Shown here piece after piece: positions 56,196-64,000 of a DNA stretch of 64,000 nucleotides (position 1 is its first letter; every line of letters begins with the position of its first letter). The notes under the pieces were generated by a model. The model saw nothing but the letters and a program-made list of their open reading frames with translations. It ran no database searches and was not told where the DNA came from. Origin of the DNA: Pseudomonas protegens. Lineage in GTDB: Bacteria > Pseudomonadota > Gammaproteobacteria > Pseudomonadales > Pseudomonadaceae. The stretch is taken from positions 2,170,001 through 2,234,000 of the forward strand of contig NZ_CP060201.1 of the NCBI RefSeq assembly GCF_013407925.2, read 5' to 3'. The translations under genes were made by a program, and so were the position numbers.

Positions 56196-56828
56196 GTGGA
56201 AGCTGAAACATGGATCACTTACTTAATAGCCTGCATCTTCATCTGTATCTCTCCAGGCAGCGGTGCTGTTCTGGCGATGAGTCATGGCACTCTTCTTGGC
56301 TGGCGCCGGACCCTCTTCACCATTGCCGGCCTGGAAGCCGGTGGCGCGGTCATACTCTTGTTGGCAGGAGTAGGAGTGGGCTCTGTGTTACTGGCCTCCG
56401 GATTCTGGTTCGGCGTGATCAAAGTCATTGGCGCCCTCTACTTGATCTGGCTCGGACTCGCTCAATGGCGCAGCGCCGGGACTCAAAGCCAGGCTCAAGC
56501 TGGACACTCCAGCGTCCCGACCACCCGACTCTTCATGACCGGATTTGCAACTAACGTCTCCAATCCCAAAGGCATCATTTTCATGGTGGCCATCCTGCCC
56601 CAGTTCATAAACCAGGCACTGCCCTTAGTCCCTCAACTTGCACTCATGGCCTTGACCATGACCCTGGTGGACATGCTGGTGATGACAACCTACGCCTACA
56701 GCGCCAACCGACTGCAACAGTATCTGCGCAGCCCATCGGCCCAACGCATTCAGAGCCGATTCTTTGGCGGGGTACTGATGGCCATGGGTGCAGCCTTGCT
56801 CATGGTGAAGAACCAGGCCGCCGATTGA
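56196..56828 (+). CDS. LysE/RhtB-family amino-acid exporter
   Basis: This 210-residue protein has about six membrane segments. It shows the LysE/RhtB signatures ISPGSGAVLAMSHGTLLGWRRTLFTIAGLEAGG near the N-terminus and FMTGFATNVSNPKGIIFMVAILPQF in the middle. Such proteins export amino acids or homoserine lactones; the substrate is open. The start is GTG at 56196 after CCGGAG. It follows the short-chain dehydrogenase closely and shares its lower GC, so the two probably arrived together. Confidence 0.85.
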   Translation: MEAETWITYLIACIFICISPGSGAVLAMSHGTLLGWRRTLFTIAGLEAGGAVILLLAGVGVGSVLLASGFWFGVIKVIGALYLIWLGLAQWRSAGTQSQAQAGHSSVPTTRLFMTGFATNVSNPKGIIFMVAILPQFINQALPLVPQLALMALTMTLVDMLVMTTYAYSANRLQQYLRSPSAQRIQSRFFGGVLMAMGAALLMVKNQAAD

Positions 56829-56896
56829 ACGCGCGCCACGCTGAACGTAATGGCAAGGGCGCCGAAGCCCCTTGCCAAAAGAGCGGGAAACCTCGA

Positions 56897-57010
56897 CTAC
56901 CGAACCAAGCGATTGCCATCAAGCAAGGCATCGACCACGCCACGGGCCATTTCCACCGAATGCACCAGGGACCAGATCAGGCCATGCTCGACGCCGCTGG
57001 CCTGCTCAAG
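56897..57010 (-). pseudogene. Truncated copy of the DUF3077/DUF6124-type gene
   Basis: The minus strand encodes GLIWSLVHSVEMARGVVDAL, the same C-terminal segment as in the intact gene at 52777-53157, with only about 36 residues left. The N-terminal part and ribosome site are missing: the copy passes directly from this segment into sequence matching the leader about 90 bases upstream of the intact ATG. An internal deletion of about 340 bases explains it. It is not expected to be functional. Confidence 0.8.
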
Positions 57011-57014
57011 AAAT

Positions 57015-57226
57015 CCGGCGCACCCAAGGGCGCCCCACGCACAGCCGCCATAACAGAACTCGGCAGACCAAAAGCCAACCGGGACAGGGGCAATACTTGC
57101 GTGTCTCGGAATCAGGCGGCTAAACCCGATCACTGAACATTCAGTGACGAACCTAGTGAGCCGAGTCCCCAGCCGCAAGCGCCAAGGAATGTCTCGGAAA
57201 CGCCTTACAAAAGAAAGAGACTTGGC
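57015..57226. repeat. Second copy of the DUF gene leader
   Basis: This stretch matches 53245-53480 with substitutions and small indels and includes the GGCGCACCC block, the perfect 18-bp palindrome at 57130-57147 and the TTACAAAAGAAAGAGACTTG block. Together with the truncated gene it forms a direct repeat of the intact locus 3.7 kb away. Confidence 0.75.
57130..57147. promoter_or_regulatory. Perfect 18-bp palindrome, second copy
   Basis: TCACTGAACATTCAGTGA is identical to the copy at 53366-53383 although the flanking bases differ, which suggests it is held by selection or recent duplication. Confidence 0.55.
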
Positions 57227-57298
57227 CGACCGTTACCACCACCAAAGGCTGAGATCGACCAAGATTCGGACGCAGGATTTCCAGCGTCCTTGAAATAG

Positions 57299-57804
57299 CG
57301 CGTCTCCTACGACGGAGTGCAGCCCAGAGCGTTCACAGCCTGCGGCAGCGACTACACGAAGCCGTGCCCTGTAGCCGCTGCTGAGCCTGCGAAGCTGCGA
57401 AAAGGACCGCAGGGCCTTGCTTGGCGATATACCGACGAACCTCTGGCGTCTTCAAGATCGCCGCGTCTCCTACGGAGCCGTTCGCAGCCTGCGGCAGCGG
57501 CTACACGAAGCCGTGCCCTGTAGCCGCTGCTGAGCCGGCGAAGCTGCGAAAAGGACCGCAGGGCCTTGCTTGGCGATGTCCCGACGAACCTCGGGCGTCT
57601 TCAAGATCACTGCGTCTCCTGCGGAGCCGTTCGCAGCCTGCGGCAGCGGCTACACGAAGCTCTGCCCTGTAGCCGCTGCTGAGCCTGCGAAGCTGCGAAA
57701 AGGACCGCAGGGCCTTGCTTGGCGATTTACCGACGAGCCTCGGGCGTCTTCAGGATCGCCGCGTCTCCTGCGGAGCCGTTCGCAGCCTGCGGCAGCGGCT
57801 ACAG
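57299..57804. repeat. Tandem REPIN array, 149-bp period
   Basis: A 149-bp unit starts at 57462, 57611 and 57760 (the last is partial), preceded by a diverged unit at 57299 that is 14 bases longer. Each unit has a REP arm reading CGCAGCCTGCGGCAGCGGCT and an inverted arm reading GTAGCCGCTGCTGAGCC, then a GGACCGCAGGGCCTTGCTTG segment. Small open frames inside it repeat in shifting frames and are not genes. It fills the gap between the truncated DUF copy and fruA. Confidence 0.8.
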
Positions 57805-57834
57805 GTGTGAATGTTGGGGGCCGTTGGCAACAGG

Positions 57835-59580
57835 TCAGGCCGCCTTGGCCGGTTCCAGAGCCAGTTCGACGCTTTCGGGCCGCTTCACCAACGCATACAC
57901 CACCGCCGTCAGCAAACTCCCCGCGACAATCGCCAGCAAATACAGCAGCGCATGATTGATGGCATTCGGAATCAGCATCACAAACAGGCCGCCATGAGGC
58001 GCCATCAGCTTGCAGCCGAAATACATCGACAAGGCCCCAGTCAGAGCACCACCGGCAATGCTCGCCGGAATCACCCGCAGCGGGTCCTTGGCGGCAAACG
58101 GAATCGCCCCTTCGGAGATAAAGCACAACCCCAACACCAGCGCCGCCTTGCCGGCCTCACGTTCGGTCTGGGCAAATTTGCGCCGGGCAATGAAGGTGGC
58201 AATCCCCAGGCCAATCGGCGGCACCATGCCCGCGGCCATGGTCGCGGCCATCGGTGCATAACTCTGCGAGGCCAGCAGCCCCACCGAGAACGCATAGGCC
58301 GCCTTGTTGATCGGCCCGCCCAGGTCGACGCACATCATCCCGCCCAACAGCACCCCAAGCAGAATGGCGTTGGTGGTGCCCATGCTGTCGAGGAAGTGGG
58401 TCAGGGCTTCGAGCATGCCGGCCACCGGCTTGCCCACCACGTAGATCATCACCAGCCCGGTAAACAGGCTGGCCAGCAGCGGGATGATCAGGATCGGTTT
58501 CAACGCCTCCAGGCTTTGCGGCAGCCGCACATATTGGCTGATCGCCTTGGCCGCATAACCGGCCAGGAAGCCGGCGATGATGCCGCCGATAAAACCCGCG
58601 CCCAGGGTGCTGGCGAGCATCCCACCGATCATCCCCGGCGCCAGCCCTGGCCGGTCGGCGATGGAGTAGGCGATGTAACCGGCCAGCAGCGGCACCATCA
58701 ACTTGAAGGCGGTCTCGCCGCCGATCTGCATCAGGGCCGCAGCCAGGGTGCCCTGCTCCTTGAAGGCGGTGATGCCGAAGACGAAGGACAGGGCAATCAT
58801 CAGGCCGCCCGCCACCACCATCGGCAGCATGAACGACACCCCGGTCAGCAGGTGTTTGTAGACCCCGGTCTTTTCCTGCTTGGCCGGTGCCTGGGCGCCT
58901 GCCGCGGAGGACTCCAGCTGGCCTTCGGCCAGGGCCTTGTTCAGGGTCGCCTCGGACTGCTTCAGGGCCACGCCGGTGCCGCAGCGGTAGATGCGCTTGC
59001 CGGCAAAACGCTCGGTGGGCACTTCGATGTCCGCCGCCAGCAGCACCACGTCGGCGGCGGCGATGGCTTCGGCGCTCAGCGGGTTGCGCGCGCCAACCGA
59101 GCCCTGGGTTTCCACTTGCAGGTCGTAGCCCAGGCGCTTGGCGGTCTGCTGCAAAGCCTCGGCGGCCATGAAGGTGTGGGCCACGCCAGTCGGGCAAGCG
59201 GTGATCGCCACCAGGCGCGGCGCGCGCTTGCCAGCCTCGATCAGCGGCTCGGCATTGGCTTGGGCGGCGACATGGATCTGGGCCTCTTCGGCGCCGCGAC
59301 GCAGCACCGCATCAACGTCTTGCAGAGCCTGGGCCGGGGTGCTGCGGTAGACCCGCTTGCCGACAAAACGCGACATATCCACAGGCCCGGTGCTGACCAC
59401 CAGCACCCATTCGGCGGCCTCAAGGGTGGCCGCTGACAGTTGGCGTTCCGGATGGGCGTCGTCGTGCACTTCAACGCTGGTGCTCCAGCCCTGGCGCTGG
59501 GCCGCGGCGTCCAGCAGGCGGGCGCAGAGTACGCTGGTGACCATGCCGTTGGGGCAGGCGGTAATAATGGCTAACTTCAT
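57835..59580 (-). CDS. fruA: Fructose PTS permease FruA (EIIB'BC)
   Basis: This 581-residue protein is the membrane component of the fructose phosphotransferase system. The N-terminal degenerate IIB' domain contains C9 (ITACPNG). The true IIB domain contains the phosphorylated cysteine C129 (ITACPTGVAHTFMAAEAL). The IIC membrane domain (about residues 230-570) has the GIAIIGGMM-like family features and eight or more segments. It takes up fructose as fructose-1-phosphate. The ATG at 59580 is used; a much longer in-frame extension overlaps fruK and is spurious. It is the last gene of fruBKA, 11 bases after fruK. Confidence 0.95.
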   Translation of the reverse strand: MKLAIITACPNGMVTSVLCARLLDAAAQRQGWSTSVEVHDDAHPERQLSAATLEAAEWVLVVSTGPVDMSRFVGKRVYRSTPAQALQDVDAVLRRGAEEAQIHVAAQANAEPLIEAGKRAPRLVAITACPTGVAHTFMAAEALQQTAKRLGYDLQVETQGSVGARNPLSAEAIAAADVVLLAADIEVPTERFAGKRIYRCGTGVALKQSEATLNKALAEGQLESSAAGAQAPAKQEKTGVYKHLLTGVSFMLPMVVAGGLMIALSFVFGITAFKEQGTLAAALMQIGGETAFKLMVPLLAGYIAYSIADRPGLAPGMIGGMLASTLGAGFIGGIIAGFLAGYAAKAISQYVRLPQSLEALKPILIIPLLASLFTGLVMIYVVGKPVAGMLEALTHFLDSMGTTNAILLGVLLGGMMCVDLGGPINKAAYAFSVGLLASQSYAPMAATMAAGMVPPIGLGIATFIARRKFAQTEREAGKAALVLGLCFISEGAIPFAAKDPLRVIPASIAGGALTGALSMYFGCKLMAPHGGLFVMLIPNAINHALLYLLAIVAGSLLTAVVYALVKRPESVELALEPAKAA

Positions 59581-59591
59581 ACGCAACCCTC

Positions 59592-60533
59592 TTATTGTTC
59601 TAGGAGGGGATGCACGCGCACCCCCTGCTCCAGCCGGGCCAATTGGGCCCTGTCGCTGATGCCGAAACCGATCTGGGTCACGGCCATGGCGGCAATCGCC
59701 GTGGCGGTGCGCAGGGTCTGTTCGAACGGCTGAGCGCTGAGCAGGCCGTGGAGCATGCCCGCCAACAGCGAGTCGCCAGCGCCCACGGTGCTGAGCACGC
59801 TGACCTTGGGCGGCAAGGCCTGCAGGGACGGCGCGGCGCTGAACCAGTTGACGCCCTCGGCACCCTGGGAAATCACCACGTGCTCGACGCCCTGGGCGTG
59901 CAGAAGGCGCGCCGCCTCGGCCTGCACCGCCACGCCAAGCACCGGGCTGCCGAGGACGTCCGCCAGTTCCTCCGTGTTGGGCTTGATCAGCCAGGGCCCC
60001 GCCGACAGACCAGCACGCAAGGCGGCGCCGCTGGTGTCGAGGGCGACCTTCAGACCCAGGTTTTTCAGGCGCAGCAACAGCGCCTGGAACCATTCGGGGC
60101 TGACGCCTCGCGGCAAGCTGCCGGCGACCACCACCGCGTCATGCCCGGGGGCGATCTGCTCCAGGCGCTCGATCAATGCCTGTTGCGCGGCCTCGCTGAC
60201 CTCGGGCCCGGGGCCGTTGATATCGGTAATGCGGCCATCGCTTTCGGCCAGCTTGATGTTGCTGCGGGTGGTGCCGGGCACGCGGATAAAGGCATCGACA
60301 AATCCGCGCTGGGCGAACAGTGCGTCAAACGCCTGTGGATTGTTTTCCCCGAGAAAGCCACTGACGGTCAGTTGATGGCCAAGGTCGGCCAGCACCTGGG
60401 CCACGTTCAGGCCCTTGCCCGCCGCGTGGCTGTGCAGGGCGTCGCTGCGGTTGACCTCCCCGACCTCCAGGCGGGCCAGCTGCACCGTCAGGTCCAGCGC
60501 CGGATTGAGGGTCAGGGTGAGAATCTTTGCCAT
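59592..60533 (-). CDS. fruK: 1-phosphofructokinase
   Basis: This 313-residue PfkB-family kinase converts fructose-1-phosphate to fructose-1,6-bisphosphate. PfkB signatures are visible: the N-terminal glycine pair region (SHAAGKGLNVAQVLADLG) and the C-terminal VGAGDSLLAGMLHGLL with the catalytic aspartate in GAGDS. The ATG overlaps the fruB stop (TAATG), so the genes are translationally coupled. The length fits the family. Confidence 0.95.
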   Translation of the reverse strand: MAKILTLTLNPALDLTVQLARLEVGEVNRSDALHSHAAGKGLNVAQVLADLGHQLTVSGFLGENNPQAFDALFAQRGFVDAFIRVPGTTRSNIKLAESDGRITDINGPGPEVSEAAQQALIERLEQIAPGHDAVVVAGSLPRGVSPEWFQALLLRLKNLGLKVALDTSGAALRAGLSAGPWLIKPNTEELADVLGSPVLGVAVQAEAARLLHAQGVEHVVISQGAEGVNWFSAAPSLQALPPKVSVLSTVGAGDSLLAGMLHGLLSAQPFEQTLRTATAIAAMAVTQIGFGISDRAQLARLEQGVRVHPLLEQ

Positions 60534-63394
60534 TACATGGCCTCCACTAGGGCGCGCACCTCGTGGGCGCTGCCGACGGCCAAAGCCTGTTGAGCAAGGG
60601 TTTGCGCCTGGGTCAGGCTGAGTTCGCGAATCCGCGCCTTGACCTCGGCGATGCTGCGCCCGGAGACGCTGAGTTCATCCACGCCAAGGCCCACCAGCAC
60701 CGGCACCGCCAGCGGGTCGGCCGCCAGTTCGCCGCACACACCCACCCATTTGCCGTGGGCATGGGCGGCGCGCACGGTGATGTCGATCAGTTGCAGCACC
60801 GCCGGGTGCAGGCCGTCGGCCTGGGCGGAGAGCGTCGGGTGGCCACGGTCGATGGCAAGGGTGTATTGGGTCAGGTCGTTGGTGCCGACGCTGAAGAAGT
60901 CCACTTCCTTGGCCAGCACCGGCGCCAGCAAGGCGGCGGACGGCACTTCGATCATGATCCCCAGTTGCAGGTCGGCCACCGGGATTTCCTGGCGCAGGCG
61001 CTCGGTCATGTCCCGGGCCTGACGCCATTCTTCGACGCTGCCGACCATGGGGAACATGATCCGCAGCGGGCGGTTGTCCGCCGAGCGCAACAGGGCGCGC
61101 AATTGCGCTTCCATGATCAGCGGCCGCTGCAGGGTCAGGCGGATGCCGCGCACGCCGAGGAAGGGGTTTTCTTCCTTGGCGATCGGCCAGTAAGGCAGCG
61201 GTTTGTCGCCGCCCACATCCAGGGTGCGCACCACCAGCGGACGCCCGGCGAGGCCGTCGAGCACGCGGCGATATTCGGCTTCCTGGGTGGCTTCGTCCGG
61301 GGCCTGGGGATGGGCCATGAAGATCAGTTCGGTGCGCAACAGGCCGATGCCTTCGGCGCCGTTTTCCACGGCGGCGGCGACCCCGGCGCTCTCACCGATA
61401 TTGGCGAACACCTCGACGGCGTGACCGTCCGTGGTATGGGCCTGTTGATGACGTTGCTCGGCGGCGGCCTTGAGCCGTTGCTCGCGGCTGTCACGCTCCT
61501 CGGCGGCCCGCTGCAGGGTGTGGCTATCGGCGTCGACATGCAGGCGGCCGCGCTGGCCGTCCAGCAGCAAGGGCGTGCCGGACTTGATCAGCAGCACGCT
61601 GGCGCCCGCGCCCACCAGGGCTGGAATGCCCAGGGCCCGGGCGACGATGGCGCTGTGGGCGGTGGCGCCGCCGCGAGCGGTGAGAATGCCGGCGACCCGG
61701 GCCGGATCGAGGCGCGCCACGTCCGAAGGACCGACTTCGTCCATCACCAGGATGTAGGGCTGGTCCGGCTCGGCCGGGGTTTCGATGCCGCACAGTTGCG
61801 CCAGCACCCGGCGACCGATATCCCGCAGGTCGGCGGCACGTTCGGCGAGCAAGGCGTCCTGCAGGGCTTCCTGCTGTTTGGCGGCGGTTTCGATCACGGT
61901 CATCCACGCCGCTTCGGCGCTTTCACCCTGTTTGAGGCGGGTGTCCACCTCGTCGCTCAGCTCGGGGTCGTCGAGCATTTCCTGGTGGGTGATGAAGATC
62001 TCGCGAATGGCCTTGGCCTGGCTGCGCTGGACCAGCCCGTCGATGTCCAGGCGCACCTCGGCCAGGGCCTGCTGCAGGCGCTGACGCTCGATGGCGGTGG
62101 ACTCGCCCCGCAGCGGGTAGTCGATGGCTTGTTGAACCTGGATGTGGGCCGGGCCGATGGCGATGCCGGGAGCGGCGGCGATGGCCTGGATCAGGCTGCC
62201 GGAAGCCGGGGCGCTGAGCGGCACCTCGACTTCTTGTGGTTGTTCCCGGGGGGCGCTGGCCGCCGGCAGGGGCTCGACGGCTTCGCCGAGGCCGGCTTCG
62301 ATGGCCGCCAGCAGGGCCGGCAAGGCATCGGCGGCAATGCTCGGTTCGGCGATCAGCTCCAGCACCTGGCCGCGTCGGGCTCCGAGGCTCAGCAGCTTGC
62401 TCAGGCTCTTGACCGACACCGCGGAATCCTGGCCATCGACGATGCGGATGCGGATCTCGCCTTCAAAGTTTTTCGCCAGTTGCGCCAGCTCCTTGGCCGG
62501 GCGCGCATGCAGGCCGTGGGCATTGGCCAGGGCGATGCGCGCGCTGGGCCAGTCCGCGGGCAACTCACCGCCGAGCACTTCCAGCACCGCGCGGCGGCTG
62601 GTGGCGCGGCCCAGTTCCTGGCCTCGGCCTTCGATCAGCAGCGCACACAGGCGCTCCAGCAGGGCTTGATGGGCTTCCCCAAGGCTGGCCAGGCAGAACA
62701 GGCCGCTCAGAGGCTGCCCCAGGTAGCGGATGGGTTTGTCCGGGGTGACAAAGGCCAGCCCGGGGCGCAGCACGGTCTGCTCGCTGTGCAACCACCACAG
62801 GCCGTCGCCCAGGGGCAGCGCTTCAACTTGTTGCAGCACCGCGGCAAAGCCGTTGCTCACGCACTCGGCCTGACGCAACAGGCGAGCGCCGCGCCAGACC
62901 AGCTCCTCGAAATCTTCCGCCGCGACCCCGAGGCCGATCATCTGCGCGTCCAGCGCCAGTTCCTGAGGCGCGCCCTGCAACAGCTTGAGCAGGGCCTCCG
63001 GGGTACTGGCGCGACGCAGGGCCTGGCCCAGGTCGGTTTCCCCCAGGGCCCGGGTCAGCAGTTGCAGCAGGCGCAGGTGCTCGTCGGATTTGGCCGCGAT
63101 GCCGATGGCCAGGTAGACGATCTGCCCGTCGCCCCAGTCCACGCCGTCGGGAAACTGCAACAGGCGCACGCCGGTGGCAAAGACTTGATCGCGGGTTTCC
63201 GGGGTGCCGTGGGGAATGGCGATGCCTTGGCCGAGAAAGGTCGAGCCCTGGGCTTCGCGGGCCTTCAGCCCCGCCAGATAACCGTCGGCCACCAGGCCGT
63301 CAGCCACCAGTTTGTCGGCCAGCAAATGCAGCGCCGCGGACTTATCCACAGCCGTTTGGCCCATGGATATCTGCTCTACAGTGAGCTCGAGCAT
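60533..63394 (-). CDS. fruB: Fructose PTS multiphosphoryl transfer protein (EIIA-HPr-EI)
   Basis: This 953-residue cytoplasmic protein carries all soluble PTS steps in one chain. EIIA(Fru) covers residues about 1-145 with phospho-histidine H62 (IPHGT). The HPr domain is at about 285-370 with H296 (LHARPAK). Enzyme I runs from about 400 to the end with H580 (GGATAHSAIVAR) and the PEP-binding TNDLTQY and CGELAADP motifs. This fused form is characteristic of pseudomonads, where fructose is the only true PTS sugar. The ATG follows AGGAG. A Cra operator lies upstream, so fructose-1-phosphate should induce the operon. Confidence 0.96.
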   Translation of the reverse strand: MLELTVEQISMGQTAVDKSAALHLLADKLVADGLVADGYLAGLKAREAQGSTFLGQGIAIPHGTPETRDQVFATGVRLLQFPDGVDWGDGQIVYLAIGIAAKSDEHLRLLQLLTRALGETDLGQALRRASTPEALLKLLQGAPQELALDAQMIGLGVAAEDFEELVWRGARLLRQAECVSNGFAAVLQQVEALPLGDGLWWLHSEQTVLRPGLAFVTPDKPIRYLGQPLSGLFCLASLGEAHQALLERLCALLIEGRGQELGRATSRRAVLEVLGGELPADWPSARIALANAHGLHARPAKELAQLAKNFEGEIRIRIVDGQDSAVSVKSLSKLLSLGARRGQVLELIAEPSIAADALPALLAAIEAGLGEAVEPLPAASAPREQPQEVEVPLSAPASGSLIQAIAAAPGIAIGPAHIQVQQAIDYPLRGESTAIERQRLQQALAEVRLDIDGLVQRSQAKAIREIFITHQEMLDDPELSDEVDTRLKQGESAEAAWMTVIETAAKQQEALQDALLAERAADLRDIGRRVLAQLCGIETPAEPDQPYILVMDEVGPSDVARLDPARVAGILTARGGATAHSAIVARALGIPALVGAGASVLLIKSGTPLLLDGQRGRLHVDADSHTLQRAAEERDSREQRLKAAAEQRHQQAHTTDGHAVEVFANIGESAGVAAAVENGAEGIGLLRTELIFMAHPQAPDEATQEAEYRRVLDGLAGRPLVVRTLDVGGDKPLPYWPIAKEENPFLGVRGIRLTLQRPLIMEAQLRALLRSADNRPLRIMFPMVGSVEEWRQARDMTERLRQEIPVADLQLGIMIEVPSAALLAPVLAKEVDFFSVGTNDLTQYTLAIDRGHPTLSAQADGLHPAVLQLIDITVRAAHAHGKWVGVCGELAADPLAVPVLVGLGVDELSVSGRSIAEVKARIRELSLTQAQTLAQQALAVGSAHEVRALVEAM

Positions 63395-63696
63395 GGCTTC
63401 TCCTATTTAGCGCGGCAGGGGGCGGCGCTAGGTATTGTTTTAAGTAAGCAGCGTAGGCGTGTTTAGGGCCACAAACGGGACTTGTTACCGGGCAGGGGCA
63501 GTTTTCCGCTTATGATCTAGCCTAGAAAATACGCCTGCTGAAACGTTTAATCTAGCAAGTTTGCTAAGTTACTCGATAATCTCGGCGCCTTGAAGTCCTT
63601 CTGCTCGATGGCCGGTTCCGACGTTGGTCGCCTGCCCAGATCAGGTAGGATTGGCGAAAATGTCGGGGCAAGCACCAAAAACAAGGAAATCCCGGG
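63395..63696. other. Divergent fruB-fruR control region
   Basis: These 302 bases hold no gene. They contain the Cra operator (63539-63550), near the middle of the divergent spacer. The promoters of fruBKA and fruR should lie on either side; the fruB promoter is not clear-cut. Confidence 0.7.
63539..63550. promoter_or_regulatory. Cra/FruR operator
   Basis: TGAAACGTTTAA is the exact reverse complement of TTAAACGTTTCA, the operator described for Cra in front of fruB in P. putida. It lies between fruB and the regulator gene, 145 bases from the fruB start and 147 from that of fruR. Confidence 0.85.
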
Positions 63697-64000
63697 TTGA
63701 AACTCAGTGATATCGCTCGCCTGGCCGGTGTGTCCGTCACCACCGCCAGTTACGTCATCAACGGCAAGGCCGAACAACAACGCATCAGCAACGCCACCGT
63801 GGAACGGGTGCGCGCGGTGGTGGAGGAACACGGCTTCACCCCCAATCCCCAGGCCGCCGGCTTGCGCAGCCGCCACACCCGGACCCTGGGGTTCATTCTT
63901 CCGGACCTGGAAAACCCCAGCTACGCGCGCATCGCCAAGCTGCTGGAGCAAGGCGCCCGGGCCCGAGGTTATCAGTTGCTGATCGCCAGCTCCGACGATG
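63697..64000 (+). CDS. fruR: LacI-family fructose regulator Cra/FruR, N-terminal part
   Basis: The first 101 codons are visible before the window ends. The LacI helix-turn-helix [20 protein letters not shown] is followed by the hinge helix region and the start of the ligand domain ([21 protein letters not shown]). The start is TTG at 63697, preceded by AAGGAAATCCCGGG. No ATG or GTG gives this N-terminus. It is divergent from fruBKA, the usual place for Cra, whose effector in Pseudomonas is fructose-1-phosphate. Confidence 0.92.
   Translation, partial: MKLSDIARLAGVSVTTASYVINGKAEQQRISNATVERVRAVVEEHGFTPNPQAAGLRSRHTRTLGFILPDLENPSYARIAKLLEQGARARGYQLLIASSDD

Noticed and set aside
56897..57178. Intact small gene of 93 codons at the truncated DUF copy
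   Set aside because: Only the last third matches the DUF protein. The front is translated leader DNA, so the frame is chance continuation after a deletion.
57317..57959. Chain of small plus-strand open frames with repeated protein sequence
   Set aside because: They are translations of the 149-bp REPIN repeat; the period is not a multiple of three, so the frame shifts from unit to unit.
59581..60093. Upstream extension of the fruA frame through fruK
   Set aside because: The extension overlaps fruK in another frame and the true FruA N-terminus (MKLAIITACPNG) starts at 59580.

Overview
The window is chromosomal DNA from a Pseudomonas of the P. fluorescens complex. Codon use is GC-rich, and the gene order closely follows the part of the P. 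aeruginosa chromosome that carries tldD, mreBCD, gatCAB, roxSR, the dpp locus, piuABC and speC. The intergenic spaces carry REP/REPIN palindromes typical of this group. No tRNA, rRNA, CRISPR array, prophage or insertion sequence was seen.

Layout. (1) 1-12144: a mostly minus-strand housekeeping block, mreB-mreC-mreD-maf-rng-yhdP-nitrilase-tldD, then plus-strand yjgA/darP and the start of pmbA. (2) 12356-15567: gatCAB. (3) 15755-22517: a variable segment with an RlpA-like lipoprotein, a Ca2+/cation antiporter, a carboxymuconolactone decarboxylase-like protein, an AEC transporter, a phospholipase C-like gene behind a LexA-type SOS box with a small partner gene, and an SbmA/YddA-type ABC exporter. 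(4) 22616-25378: the redox two-component system RoxS/RoxR and a SIMPL-domain protein. (5) 25573-37690: a peptide-uptake locus made of a PsdR-like regulator, three DppA-type binding proteins, an OprD-family porin and dppBCDF. (6) 37795-43772: a small secreted acidic protein, prfC, and an OpuC-like compatible-solute ABC transporter. (7) 44424-52515: an ornithine decarboxylase-type gene, a Sel1-repeat protein, and the iron-regulated piuC/piuA pair followed by piuB. (8) 52777-57804: an accessory patch with a DUF3077/DUF6124-type gene, a PhoD-like phosphatase, a lower-GC short-chain dehydrogenase and LysE exporter, a truncated copy of the DUF gene, and a tandem REPIN array. (9) 57835-64000: the fructose PTS operon fruBKA and the divergent fruR/cra start, with a Cra operator between them.

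The most interesting non-routine signals are these. A near-perfect LexA box lies in front of the phospholipase C-like/small-protein pair. mreC and probably the antiporter appear to start at ATT codons, each with a good ribosome binding site. An A9 tract puts the natural ATG of the short-chain dehydrogenase out of frame. A perfect 18-bp palindrome is shared by the DUF gene leader and its truncated copy. There are operator-like repeats inside the dpp locus. A terminator-like hairpin and a small open frame sit in the leader of the decarboxylase gene.
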